Assembly: GCF_029868625.1 (NCBI RefSeq) | Contig: NZ_JARWOJ010000195.1 | Span: 1-64,000 of the forward strand | DNA from: Nocardia neocaledoniensis | GTDB lineage: Bacteria; Actinomycetota; Actinomycetes; Mycobacteriales; Mycobacteriaceae | DNA length: 64,000 nt | Direction of reading: 5' to 3' | Part shown: piece after piece, positions 17,552 through 26,939 of the stretch | How the letters are laid out: every line of letters begins with the position of its first letter | How positions within the stretch are numbered: position 1 is the stretch's first letter | Translations under genes and position numbers: made by a program | Notes under the pieces: model-generated | Database searches by the model: none | What the model was told of the DNA's origin: nothing | Seen by the model: only the letters and a program-made list of their open reading frames with translations

Positions 17552-18985
17552 TCAGCCCGATACCGCCGACACGAGCTCCTTCAATTCGGCGCGGATGTCC
17601 TGCAGCAGCTCCCACGCATCCGGCGCTACGCTGCCCGCTGCGACGATCCCCACATCGATTTTGTCCATGTAGCTGACGACAGTGATGTTGAGGCCGACTC
17701 CGGAGAAGATGAGGCTCAGCGGGTACTGCGCGAGAACCGGCGCCCCAGCCAGCCCAAGTCGGACGGGAGACCCTGGGATGTTGGAGATGACCAGATTAAC
17801 CGGAGGCGGAATGCGCCGCGATGACACGAGCGCTGCGACAGCACGGCACGCCAATGGCAGCAGGGGCGGCGGAAGAAGCGAATTGGTGTCGACAAGCAGC
17901 GAGTCTGGTACCGACCGACCACGGGCCTTGCATGCCCCCATCTCTTGCCGAGCGGCGTCCAGACGTGCGACAGGGTCTTCAACGTCGGTAGGAAGGCGTG
18001 CAATCATAGAAGAGAACCTGTTTCCATACAGCTCCCCAGCGCCGCGCACGGTCACCGGGACGAACGCCAGCAGCGGCGCTGATGGCAGCTGATCATGGAC
18101 ATCAAGCCAGCGGCGCAGCGCACCGCCACACAGGGCCATCACAACATCGTTGACGGTCATCGAGGTTGCCTTCTTGATCGCGAGAATATCGGCGAAATCC
18201 AGGCTTCCGAATGCTGTACTGGGCGAGTCCGACAAGGCAGTGGTGAATGGTGTCACCGGCGCAACGAGGGTGTTCGATCCGTTGTAGCTACCTTCCTTCC
18301 GGGTAATTGCCCTGGCAAACCGGGCCAGCGACAACACCCCCGGCAAAGATCGCAACGTGGGGTGTTCGTCTAAGTGCGGCAATGCACGAGTGGCAGCACC
18401 CAACGAGGCGAACGGGTGGACAAGGAGAAGCCCGAGCCCCCGCAGTAGCGACGCCACCGCAGCGGGCTCCTCTCTGCCTACGATTTCCGTGCCGACTTCT
18501 GCCAGTAAATCCTGGGCGTCGTCATACAGAGACGAGAACAGCCGCCCTGCCGAGACTCCATCGATCGTGGCGTGGTGCAGCACGATCCCTAGCGCGACTC
18601 GGCGATCTTGCAAACCCGAGAACACCACGACTCGCCACAACGGACGGGACCGATCTAATGGCTGAGCCAACACCGCCGACGCGGCACGGGCCAGGCTGCG
18701 GTCGTCTCCAGGCTGATCGATCGTCACCTCGGTCACATGGCTGTCGATATCGACATCGACTTCGACGATTGAGGGATGCTCAAGTCCGAGCGGGGCGGCC
18801 CGCAGCTTCCACCTAAGCGGCGGCAGCAGATGGATCCGCTGGGATATCCGGTCTCGGATATCGTCAATCGTTACTGCGGGCTTGCCCGCCGGCACACCCA
18901 GGTGCACCAAGGCTAGATAGTGGCCCCGTTGCGTTCCCCTCTCCAATGCAATGAACTGGGCATCGAGATCACTAACTCTTGTCAA
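17552..18985 (-). CDS. Wax ester synthase / diacylglycerol acyltransferase (WS/DGAT)
   Basis: 477 residues if started at TTG 18985, which has GGGAG six bases upstream and gives the family's usual N-terminus (LTRVSDLDAQFIALE, compare the common RLSxxDxxF). The much longer open frame to 19399 is not supported. The catalytic HHxxxDG is HHATIDG at residues 137-143. The C-terminal NLVISNIPGSP and VVSYMDKIDVG are also typical. It transfers an acyl group from acyl-CoA to an alcohol or diacylglycerol, making storage lipid. An operator copy sits about 85 bases upstream, suggesting that it stores or detoxifies acyl groups or alcohols released during catabolism of the inducing substrate. Confidence 0.93.
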   Translation of the reverse strand: MTRVSDLDAQFIALERGTQRGHYLALVHLGVPAGKPAVTIDDIRDRISQRIHLLPPLRWKLRAAPLGLEHPSIVEVDVDIDSHVTEVTIDQPGDDRSLARAASAVLAQPLDRSRPLWRVVVFSGLQDRRVALGIVLHHATIDGVSAGRLFSSLYDDAQDLLAEVGTEIVGREEPAAVASLLRGLGLLLVHPFASLGAATRALPHLDEHPTLRSLPGVLSLARFARAITRKEGSYNGSNTLVAPVTPFTTALSDSPSTAFGSLDFADILAIKKATSMTVNDVVMALCGGALRRWLDVHDQLPSAPLLAFVPVTVRGAGELYGNRFSSMIARLPTDVEDPVARLDAARQEMGACKARGRSVPDSLLVDTNSLLPPPLLPLACRAVAALVSSRRIPPPVNLVISNIPGSPVRLGLAGAPVLAQYPLSLIFSGVGLNITVVSYMDKIDVGIVAAGSVAPDAWELLQDIRAELKELVSAVSG

Positions 18986-19063
18986 CAGCTGCTCCCACCG
19001 ATTCGAGGTGGCACATCCCGGCGTTCGAACGCCACTGGCCGAGCAAGGGAGTTGCCTCAACAA

Positions 19064-19083
19064 TTCCGAATACATATTAAAAT
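19064..19083. promoter_or_regulatory. AT-rich operator, site 7 (WS/DGAT promoter)
   Basis: Spacer GAATACA followed by TATTAAAAT. Spacer and right half match; the left half is degenerate. It is very like site 12 at 37580. The remaining 400 bases up to the broken phosphatase hold no clear gene. Confidence 0.6.
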
Positions 19084-19495
19084 ACTTGTACGGCGCATCC
19101 TGCCGAAAACTCCTCCCACCAGCGGTGAGATCCCCCACATTGCCCCCGGTGGCCGGCCGGCCGATGCAACATCCGACGGCACGTCGAAGCCGAACCCGTT
19201 GGCCGACAGACGCAACCGCGCCCGCCCACCGCACGCACCAGACGCGGCCAGGCGCACCCCCCAAACTCGAAGATGCCGCGAAGGGGACGCCACCACACGA
19301 CATCGACACCAGCATCGCCCTCGTAACAGGCGGGGCGGCGCCAAGCCGCGCAAGCGAAAGCACCGCAGCGCGCCACGAATTCGCCTTGCAGTTCATCACA
19401 GTTCACTCCGCGCGCGTAGGAGTTTCGTATCCGCATTCAAATACGTGACCCGCCCTGGCTCACGAGACGAAACCCACGCAAACAGGAGGAATCGG

Positions 19496-20400
19496 ATGCC
19501 GGTTTCCACTGCGCCGAGCTAATACAATCCTGGGTCTGGCCAGCGGGGTTGCTGTTCTCTCCCTCCATCGAATCACCGGGTGCCCACGATCTTCCAGCGC
19601 TCCGGATCGCGTCCTCCGCGGCGGAGCCGGGAGCCACTCCAGTCGTCCAGGCACCACGACTGGCCAGTATCGACAACTTTCGCGACATTGCCGACACAGG
19701 GAACGGGCATCCCACACAGCACGGTGAGCACGCACGTCAGGGTGCGGTCTACCGCTCCAACGCGCTCACAGCCAGCGATGCGGACCTGACGGTTCTCGAC
19801 GGGCTCCATCTGTCTACAGTGTTCGACCTGCGCAGCGCCGACGAGATCGCACAAAAACCGGACCGTATGCCAGTTGGCGCGAACTACGTCAGTATCCCCG
19901 CACTCGGCGGTGACCTGTCCGGTGCCGCCGCCAAGCTCAGTTCTGTCGAGGATTCCAGAGAGCTCATGCGGGAGGTAACCAGATCGTTCGTTACCGGCGA
20001 AACAGAGAAGGCCGGATTCGCAGGACTACTCAGTCAGATCGCCGAGCGGGAAGGGCCCTTCGTCATACACTGCACCGCGGGCAAAGACCGAACCGGGCTG
20101 GGCAACCGTCCTCCTGCTCAGCATCGCGGGGGTATACCCCGCTATCATCATGGGGGACTACCTGCTCAGCAATGCATATTCAGCTGAGTCGATCACTGCC
20201 ACTCTCGCACAGACCACTGGAACGAAAGGCGTTGAGGCAGCGACGATTTACGCCCGGCTGCTCGCAGTAGCTCCGAGTGCTTCGAAGCAGCGATTGCGCA
20301 GATGCCCAGGGACTACGGCTAACTGCACCAGTACCTGCGCACCGGACTGCGATTGAGCGAAGAGACGATTCTGAACATCCGAATGCGTCTCACAAACTAG
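19496..20400 (+). pseudogene. Broken tyrosine-phosphatase-like gene (Y_phosphatase3 type)
   Basis: The core reads SIDNFRDIAD, VYRSNAL, FDLRSADE and the P-loop HCTAGKDRTG, the signature of secreted actinobacterial protein-tyrosine/lipid phosphatases. It is disrupted at several places. An ATG with AGGAGG at 19496 runs into TAA after eight codons while a signal-like RRANTILGLASGVAVLS lies in another frame. A frameshift follows the P-loop near 20098, where the next frame continues with WATVLLLSIAGV. Another frameshift lies near 20278, and an in-frame TAA follows MPRDYG. The natural stop appears to be TAG at 20398. It is unlikely to be functional unless these are sequencing errors. Confidence 0.8.
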
Positions 20401-20580
20401 ACGAAATCCGCCCCGCACTGCCACGATTTGAACGACGTAGGACGCGGCCGATGCTGTGAGCCCCTCTCCACCAACCTGAACTCGGCTGGGAAAGGAGCTC
20501 AACCCTGGCATGATCCGTTACAGCCGGGAACCAATCAGCGCGGAATCGGACGGCGGCGGTTCTCCTCAATCTACACACTC

Positions 20581-21606
20581 TTATCTACACACTTCCGTGT
20601 GAGCGTTCCCACCAATCTGCGATATCAGGCCACGTGGCAGCACGATGTCATACAGCGAGATGTCCAGCCCACACAGGTAGGCATTGCCGTGCGTGCCTTC
20701 GGCGGTAACTCGCCCGATGCCAGCAAGAAGGGCCGACAGATGCGGCGCCGCCTCATCCAGCTTGGCGCCATTGGCCAGCATCAGAGTCAATGCCTCACGG
20801 GTGGAGTTCTGAGCGGCCGCCAGCATCGGCTGCACCTGTGTTAACAGGGCGACCAACGTCTCCGTTGCCGTCGCGATACCAGCAGTCGCGTGCTCCAGGG
20901 TTCGGCCCTGATCCTGCAGCCCACCGATCAACGCGCGGGTTTGCGTCACGAGCGTTTCCAGCTCACTACCCCGCTGCGCAAGCGAGTGCATGACAGCGGA
21001 AAGATTGGCGATCACCTCGGACACGACTTCGTCACGAAGATGAAAATCGCGCGCCAGCGTCGCAGCTTGGACGATGAACGCGCTAAGCGACACCCCGTCC
21101 CCTTGCAGCGCCTGGATCAAGGAGCTGGCGAGATCGTTGACCTGCTCGGGCTGCAACGCTTGAAAAAGCGGCTGAAACCCGTTCAGCAGCCCGGAGATGT
21201 CGAACGACGGCTCAGTCTGGCTGATAGGTATCTTACCGTGGTCAGCCAGCGGTGATGTGTCACCACCAACCCCGGGTGTCAGCGCCACATATCGCTGGCC
21301 GACGAGATTCTGATACCGAACGAGCGCTTTACTGTTAGCGAACAGCGTCTGAGAGCGTTGAACCACGAAGGTCACTCTCGCCTTGTTTCGCTCGTCGAGC
21401 TCGATGCGCTTGACCTTGCCGACACGAACACCAGCCATGCGAACATCATCGCCCTCGTTCAGCCCGAGAACGTCGCTGAAGGTCGCCGAATAAGTGTTAG
21501 TAGAGCCATCTACGGTGCGGGACAGAGTATTCCATACCGTCACCGTCACCAGCGCCGATGCGACCGCGAAGACGGCGAAGCCGATCAGAGGTCTCCGTAT
21601 GGTCAT
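20581..21606 (-). CDS. MceB-type mammalian-cell-entry family protein (orphan)
   Basis: 341 residues. One N-terminal membrane segment (residues 8-27, after MTIRRPLIG) is followed by the MlaD/MCE domain with TYSATFSDVLGLNEGDDVRMAGVRVGKV (landmarks ATFSDV and VRMAGVRVGKV), and then the long helical Mce tail. The start MxxRPLIGF and the C-terminal Cys-rich end match MceB proteins. These form periplasm-spanning hydrophobic channels that import lipids and steroids with YrbE permeases and the MceG ATPase. No other mce or yrbE gene is adjacent; a MceG-like ATPase lies at 38331. An operator copy lies 174 bases upstream. Confidence 0.9.
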   Translation of the reverse strand: MTIRRPLIGFAVFAVASALVTVTVWNTLSRTVDGSTNTYSATFSDVLGLNEGDDVRMAGVRVGKVKRIELDERNKARVTFVVQRSQTLFANSKALVRYQNLVGQRYVALTPGVGGDTSPLADHGKIPISQTEPSFDISGLLNGFQPLFQALQPEQVNDLASSLIQALQGDGVSLSAFIVQAATLARDFHLRDEVVSEVIANLSAVMHSLAQRGSELETLVTQTRALIGGLQDQGRTLEHATAGIATATETLVALLTQVQPMLAAAQNSTREALTLMLANGAKLDEAAPHLSALLAGIGRVTAEGTHGNAYLCGLDISLYDIVLPRGLISQIGGNAHTEVCR

Positions 21607-21779
21607 CGTGTCCAGCAGCTCAGGTCAGGGATCGCGTGAACCTGAACAAGGCCATGGACCTGGCCCCAGCCATACGGCCGGCCAACCTCGGCTGCGCGCG
21701 GCGCGATAGCTCTCACACCGCGCCTCCTGTGGTTGCCGACAGGAATCATTAGGGCACTCCAGACAAGAAGTCGACCAAT

Positions 21780-21802
21780 CTCTAATTTATCCTAGATTAT
21801 GT
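21780..21802. promoter_or_regulatory. AT-rich operator, site 8 (MceB promoter region)
   Basis: AATT-TATCCTA-GATT, both halves recognisable. It is 174 bases upstream of the MceB start and inside the 320-base gap between MceB and the lipase gene. No other gene is clear in that gap. Confidence 0.65.
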
Positions 21803-21930
21803 CGCTACCTGCGCAAGTCGTGCACCGATGCCGCAGATCAGAAGGTGCACCGCCGGCCTGGCAGCAGCCGAACTTCAGGCCGATCGCCGTAGCCGCCTCA
21901 GTGTGAACACCCACGCAAACACGGGATATG

Positions 21931-22854
21931 TTACGATGTTTGGCCGACAAACGGTATCGACGAACGGCATTGAATCGGTAATGGATGCGCAGGGTCCAGC
22001 GCGTTTCGAATGAGTTGGTATACATTCTCGTCATAGGAGATATTGTTATGGTCAGGAAGAGCTGACGGACAAACGTCCTGCAAAACAACGTTGGTGACTG
22101 CCGACGTTTCCGGCAGATGTGATTCTGCCACGTCCACAACCATGTCCGTCCGAGAACTGATGCTGAGGTAGGAAACTCCCGGGCGGGTTACTCCGCCGGT
22201 ATCCGTCTCCCTGATGAAGTCAGACTCAAACGCAGCGTCAACTGCCGCGGGTAGGGTACCGGCGAAAGCGCTCTGCGCATCGCGGTTCGAGCCGACCGCC
22301 TCCATTACACCATAGAATCGAAGACCGGTTACAATCCCGGCCAGCGAAATAAACATTGATACCTTCTCGGCGCCGCCCAACCGGTTGATGAAATATCTCG
22401 GCACCAGCCCTCCTTCAGAATGCCCGACCATGTCGACTTGGCTGGATCCCGTTTTTGCGAGGACCTCGTCCACGAAGTCTGCGATCTCCCTCGCCGACTC
22501 ACGAAGAGGCCCCGCTTGATGCATTCCCCTAAATTCGCCGTAGTTTAATCCGAACACACAGTAGCCCTCAGCATGGAGGCGCGGTGCGATCATCGACCAA
22601 TTCGCGAACATATTCTCGAATGCGCCATTTACGAGTACGACAGGATTCGGATGAGCAGGACCCGGCACGCAAGAAAAATCGTTCATACCGGGTGGCATCG
22701 CGGCAGGATTCTGCAGCGAATACGCCATCGCTTCGCCCCAGGTCCGCGGGCCGCTCCGATCAGGAATCGCCGCAACCGGGGCCGCCGCGAGGAGAGACGT
22801 CCACGCTACGGTCAATAATGTAGCGACCGATATGCGACGCAGGACGGGCACCAT
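21931..22854 (-). CDS. Secreted lipase/esterase (alpha/beta hydrolase, lipase class 2 type)
   Basis: 307 residues from ATG 22854, with AGAAGG upstream. A signal peptide is visible: MVPVLRRIS, a hydrophobic core, and cleavage near AAAPVAA. The mature part has VLVNGAF (oxyanion region), the nucleophile elbow GHSEGG with S146, and C-terminal DHNNI containing a likely catalytic histidine. It resembles LipA/EstA-type actinobacterial lipases of triacylglycerols and esters. It is exported and probably releases acids or alcohols outside the membrane. I see no good operator copy at its promoter, unlike most neighbours. Confidence 0.9.
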   Translation of the reverse strand: MVPVLRRISVATLLTVAWTSLLAAAPVAAIPDRSGPRTWGEAMAYSLQNPAAMPPGMNDFSCVPGPAHPNPVVLVNGAFENMFANWSMIAPRLHAEGYCVFGLNYGEFRGMHQAGPLRESAREIADFVDEVLAKTGSSQVDMVGHSEGGLVPRYFINRLGGAEKVSMFISLAGIVTGLRFYGVMEAVGSNRDAQSAFAGTLPAAVDAAFESDFIRETDTGGVTRPGVSYLSISSRTDMVVDVAESHLPETSAVTNVVLQDVCPSALPDHNNISYDENVYQLIRNALDPAHPLPIQCRSSIPFVGQTS

Positions 22855-22984
22855 CAATTCACCTTCTCGCTTGTATAATTTCAGCCGCAACTTGCTACGC
22901 GCCGAACGCGCCTAGGTGAGCAGACTCGAAATCCAGCACCTTTCCCGCCGAGGGATATGCGGTCGCATCAGTCCTGCGGCGGCG

Positions 22985-23830
22985 CTAGGCAGACTTTCCG
23001 AGCGTGTTAAGGCAATGCGCAATCGCGGCGTCTATCTCGGATGCGATGAGGCTCGGCGCCTCCAACATCGGCACGTGACCGACACCGAGGATAGTTTTGG
23101 CGGCGACGTTCGGATACTTCTTGATCCACTGACGCCCATACCTTTCCGGCGGGAGGACCTGGTCGCGCTCACCGAACAAGATGGTGACCGGCACGCGGAT
23201 GTCGCTCATTTTGTCCATTCCATGAATGATCGCTGGATCTTTTAGCGCGGTCCGCAGACACGTGCAGTGTGCAGGAGCTTCCAAGGTTGTCAATGCCATC
23301 GATGGCTCGACATCCTGCGGGCGGTGGGCCATCGATCGAAGATAGGCGTTACGCGCGGCGATCGGCACTCGGCGACGTGTGAGCGACCTGCCAACAGGGG
23401 CCGTCCACGGCAGCAACCCGAACAGCCGTCGGACACGGCTTGCTTCGGAGGCGAACGGCGACCACAATCCTGCTGGCGCGATGGCAATCACAGACCGGGC
23501 GCGGCCGCGAGTTGCCAACTCCAGAGCAAGCCACCCCCCGAGCGAGTTTCCTGCGATGTGAGCCGTGTCGAGACCAGCGTCGTCCATGACCTGTTCGACG
23601 AAGTCCGCGAAGCCTGAAACGGTCGGGGGGCCAACCAGCTCTGGTCCGCCCCAGTGCCCGGGCAGAGTCGGCGCAAACATGTCGTAGCCGTCGGCCAGCT
23701 CATCCATCACACCGTTCCACACCAGCCAGTTGTTCGAGAAGCCATGCAACAACAGCAGAGGCTCTCCTGACCCCGTTCGCATCGAGGAGCTCGGATCGAT
23801 GTGTACCGAGGTCGATCTGACGTGCACCAT
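22985..23830 (-). CDS. Alpha/beta hydrolase
   Basis: 281 residues. LLLLHGFSNNWLVW is the oxyanion loop, the nucleophile is S96 in GNSLGG, FGERDQVLPP carries the acid, and GVGHVPMLE carries the histidine. The family includes esterases, meta-cleavage hydrolases and haloperoxidase-like proteins. No signal peptide. It is divergent from the hydrolase at 24060, and each side of the 200-base gap has an operator copy. It probably hydrolyses an ester or C-C bond of a catabolic intermediate; which one cannot be told. Confidence 0.9.
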   Translation of the reverse strand: MVHVRSTSVHIDPSSSMRTGSGEPLLLLHGFSNNWLVWNGVMDELADGYDMFAPTLPGHWGGPELVGPPTVSGFADFVEQVMDDAGLDTAHIAGNSLGGWLALELATRGRARSVIAIAPAGLWSPFASEASRVRRLFGLLPWTAPVGRSLTRRRVPIAARNAYLRSMAHRPQDVEPSMALTTLEAPAHCTCLRTALKDPAIIHGMDKMSDIRVPVTILFGERDQVLPPERYGRQWIKKYPNVAAKTILGVGHVPMLEAPSLIASEIDAAIAHCLNTLGKSA

Positions 23831-23877
23831 GGTTCCCTGCCCAACTGGGCAAGTCCCCGTCGACCCGCCCGCTTTCC

Positions 23878-23899
23878 CAAGATAGAATGCAGATTAAAT
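23878..23899. promoter_or_regulatory. AT-rich operator, site 9 (alpha/beta hydrolase promoter)
   Basis: GATA-GAATGCA-GATT followed by AAAT, about 55 bases upstream of the start at 23830. Spacer and right half match well. Confidence 0.65.
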
Positions 23900-23999
23900 T
23901 GTGTCAACGACAACACTCGGCGTGCGGCACCGCCGGAGGGCTATCCATCTGGCACAAGGGGCAAAAGTTCCACGCCAGACCCGCAGGTTGAGTAGAGTC

Positions 24000-24021
24000 A
24001 GTAATTGAACATAGATTACAT
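24000..24021. promoter_or_regulatory. AT-rich operator, site 10 (monoacylglycerol-lipase-like promoter)
   Basis: AATT-GAACATA-GATT followed by ACAT, 40 bases upstream of the preferred GTG start at 24060. A good match in both halves. Confidence 0.7.
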
Positions 24022-24059
24022 GATGGACCTGAGTGGCCCCGTCTAGAGAGAAGCGCAGC

Positions 24060-24935
24060 GTGCCCCATACTGCAGAACATGTCGACTTTCCCAGCGCCGG
24101 CGATGTAACGATCGCCGGGTACCGCTGGGATCCGCAGGGCGAACCGCGCGCAATCGCCCAGATCGTGCATGGCGTCGGCGAGTACGCGCTTCGGTACACC
24201 CCTCTCGCCGAGGCGCTCACGGCGCGCGGCTTCGTGGTGTACGCCCATGACCACCGTGGCCACGGGAGGACTTTGATCGATGGCCAAGTCCCTGGCACTC
24301 TCGGAGTCGACGGCTGGCCCGAACTGGTTGCTGACATCGGCCGCATGGCAGAGCTGGCACATAGGGCCTACCCCACCCTGCCGCTCGTGCTGATCGCCCA
24401 CAGCCTTGGGTCATTCGCCACTCAACAGGTGTTGCCTGATCGAAGCTTCGACTTCGATGCAGTGGCACTGTCGGGCACGACGGCCGTGGACCTGCTCGAG
24501 CCCGCAATCGACCTCAATGTCCCGCTCGACCTGGCCGCCTTCAACGCGCCGTTCGAACCCGCGCGTACGGAATTCGACTGGATCAGCCGTGACGAGGCTC
24601 AGGTCGACGCCTACATCACTGACCCGTTGTGCGGCTTCGGACTGGACATCGCCAGCGGGAAAGCGCTGTTCGCGGGCGCCAGGCAGGCTGCCGATGCCGC
24701 CCGCGTCTCCTCGATTCGTTCCGATCTTCCGATCTACATCACCGTCGGCGATCAGGATCCCGTCAACGGACAGCTCGCCCTGGTCAACGCTCTGGTTGAC
24801 CGGTATAGGGAGGCCGGGCTCTCCGACGTGACACTCGAGGTTTGGAAGGACGCCCGGCACGAGGTCTTCAACGAGACGAACCGCGATGAAGTCTTCGCCC
24901 ATATGTTCGAATGGATTGATCGCGCACTCACCTGA
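24060..24935 (+). CDS. Monoacylglycerol-lipase-like alpha/beta hydrolase
   Basis: 291 residues from GTG 24060, which follows AGAGAGAAG; a GTG at 24033 is nine codons earlier but sits close to the operator. Typical features: IVHGVGEYALRY, HDHRGHGRT, the nucleophile S115 in AHSLGS, GDQDPVNG with the acid, and DARHEVFNE with the histidine. This serine hydrolase_4/lysophospholipase group cleaves monoacylglycerols and other acyl esters in the cytoplasm. Its neighbourhood of WS/DGAT, lipase and hydrolases suggests handling of ester-bound substrate or storage lipid. Confidence 0.92.
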   Translation: MPHTAEHVDFPSAGDVTIAGYRWDPQGEPRAIAQIVHGVGEYALRYTPLAEALTARGFVVYAHDHRGHGRTLIDGQVPGTLGVDGWPELVADIGRMAELAHRAYPTLPLVLIAHSLGSFATQQVLPDRSFDFDAVALSGTTAVDLLEPAIDLNVPLDLAAFNAPFEPARTEFDWISRDEAQVDAYITDPLCGFGLDIASGKALFAGARQAADAARVSSIRSDLPIYITVGDQDPVNGQLALVNALVDRYREAGLSDVTLEVWKDARHEVFNETNRDEVFAHMFEWIDRALT

Positions 24936-25022
24936 TCCTCGTTGTCTGAAGGTGGGCCCGGCGCACTCCTGCGGAGTTGCATCGGGCCTATTCTGCGTCC
25001 AGGTCCTGTTGTGCTGCCATTT

Positions 25023-25815
25023 CTAGGTCATGTCTCCCACTAACCCCAGCCATTCGACCACGAGTGCCATGACGATCCCAGCCCGGAAGGCGCAGGCCAG
25101 CTTGTCGTAGCGCGTGGCGACGCCACGCCAGTGCTTGACCTTGTTGAACGCCCGCTCGACCGCATTGCGACCCTGTAGGCATCGGAATCGAACCCCGGCG
25201 GGCGTCCACCAGTACGTCCACGACCTTTCCTGTTGGCGACCTGATCGGATCGTTGCGGGATCACAGCTTCGATTCCCGCCTCGCAACAGCTCTCGAATCG
25301 CCGCCGAGGAATACACCTTGTCGGCCAGGACCCGATCCGGGTTACGTCGCGGCGGCCGCCGAGCAGCCTCGGCACGGCGACCGCGTCGAGCACCGTGGGC
25401 ATCATCGGTGAATCTCCCGTCTGACCCGCGGTTTCCAACACGGCTAGACCACGACCGTTGCCGTCGGTGGCCAGATGGGCTTTCGTGGTCAACCCGCCCC
25501 GAGACGGGCCGATCCCGTGATCGGCCGGCTCCTAACTCATCATCCACCGGTCAGCGGCGGTCCCGCCACCACAACGAGAGTTGGCGCCGTGCTGACGAAC
25601 CCGCACGATCGTCGAATCGACCGAGACCACCCAATCGAGGTTTTCAGTCGCATCCGCCAACGCGGTCTGCCACGAACCGAACGCCTCGGGCAGGTCCCGC
25701 CACGGGATCCGGTCCGCAAGCGGAACAACATTCCCTCCACCGCCAGGCGATTATTGGCGAAGTTTCGTCCCGCACGACCTTCGGGCCCGAGTTGGTAGCT
25801 GACCAGACCGGTGGA
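25023..25815 (-). mobile_element. Decayed IS5-family transposase
   Basis: Transposase segments appear in order but in different frames: GRAGRNFANNRLAVEGMLFRLRTG, split here as GRAGRNF and VEGMLFRLRTG, then WRDLPEAFGSWQT, VSVDSTIVRVRQHGA, TKAHLATDGNG, DKVYSS and finally GRNAVERAFNKVKHWR. The order and the last motif (the DDE glutamate region with R and K) are characteristic of IS5-type transposases. At least three frame changes and a stop before the TTKAHLA block mean that no active protein is made. I could not define terminal inverted repeats or a target duplication. It separates the hydrolase genes from the large minus-strand operon. Confidence 0.85.
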
Positions 25816-25985
25816 TGCACAGTGCTGCAGACGATCTGGCGTCGGTATGTTCAGCGAATGCCAGCGGTGCGGCCGTCATTATGCCTGGATCGAGTGACGA
25901 CGCGAAGGGCGGACCTTCCGGCCGCTGGCCCGCTCTCCGCCATCCGGACAGATGAAGTCGTCGCGTGAGCAAACTTCGGCTGCTG

Positions 25986-26849
25986 TTAGCCGACGGGGTT
26001 GACGCCGGGCTCGGACCCTGTCATGTCAGTGATCTCCTTCCAGCGCGCAGCGACCTCATCAATGGTCGGAGTTTCATCGAACGTCGCACCCTGGGATTGG
26101 AAGTACTGCACACGGTGCACCTGGCCACCGCCAGCGACGACCACCGTGCCGCTGTCCTCGCACTCCTCGGTCAGCAGATAGCCGACGACCGGCGCGACCT
26201 GCTCCGGCGGCAGTTTCGCCAAGAGCTCAGCCGGGGCGATGTCAGAGGTCATTCGGGTCGCCGCCATCGGCGCTACTGCGTTCGCCAGGATGTTGTACTT
26301 GCGGCCTTCGATGGCAAGCGTGTTGATAAGACCGATCAGACCAGCTTTCGCAGCACCATAATTCGACTGCCCGAAGTTTCCGTAGATGCCGCTGGTCGAG
26401 GTGGCCATCACGATTCGACCGTAGCCTTGCTCGCGGAAATGCGGCCAGGCCGCCTTGGTCACATGGAATCCGCCATGGAGGTGGACACCCAGGACGATGT
26501 TCCATTCCTCGTCGGTCATCTTGTGGAAACCCTTGTCCCGCAAAATACCCGCATTGTTCACCACGCCGTGGATCGAACCGAAGTGGTCCAGCGCCGTCTG
26601 GATGATGGCTTTGCCGCCGTCTGCAGTCGCGACACTGTCATAGTTCGGCACCGCTTCGCCTCCAGCCGCGCGTATTTCGGCAACGACATTGTCGGCCATG
26701 GACGTCCCGGACCCGGAGCCGTCACGGGCTCCGCCCAAGTCGTTGACGACGACCTTCGCTCTATTGTGGGCCAACGACAGGGCGTATTCCCTGCCAAGTC
26801 CGCCGCCGGCGCCGGTTACGACGATGACTCGTCCTTCAACTCCAGGCAT
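25986..26849 (-). CDS. SDR dehydrogenase, MFE-2/17-beta-HSD4-like 3-hydroxyacyl-CoA dehydrogenase
   Basis: 287 residues from the ATG after a GGAGG site. TGAGGGLG is the cofactor motif, VVNDLGG follows beta-2, NNAG lies near residue 95, the catalytic block is ATSTSGIYG...NYGAAK. The VVNDLGGxxDG signature and overall layout match the dehydrogenase domain of peroxisomal multifunctional enzyme 2 and the bacterial Hsd4A-like enzymes of sterol side-chain oxidation. It is the last gene of the nine-gene operon, 90 bases after the thiolase. It likely oxidises a 3-hydroxyacyl-CoA to the 3-oxoacyl-CoA. Confidence 0.9.
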   Translation of the reverse strand: MPGVEGRVIVVTGAGGGLGREYALSLAHNRAKVVVNDLGGARDGSGSGTSMADNVVAEIRAAGGEAVPNYDSVATADGGKAIIQTALDHFGSIHGVVNNAGILRDKGFHKMTDEEWNIVLGVHLHGGFHVTKAAWPHFREQGYGRIVMATSTSGIYGNFGQSNYGAAKAGLIGLINTLAIEGRKYNILANAVAPMAATRMTSDIAPAELLAKLPPEQVAPVVGYLLTEECEDSGTVVVAGGGQVHRVQYFQSQGATFDETPTIDEVAARWKEITDMTGSEPGVNPVG

Positions 26850-26939
26850 GTTGCCTCCTTCTTCCTGATGTTCAGCCATCGCTTGAGTGTTCTTGACCTC
26901 GGATCAGCAAATGCGAAGAACGCAATTGCCGAGAACTGA

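Noticed and set aside
22855..22984. AT-rich stretch before the lipase gene as another operator copy
   Set aside because: TATAATTT occurs, but the AATC-N7-GATT half-site pattern is absent.
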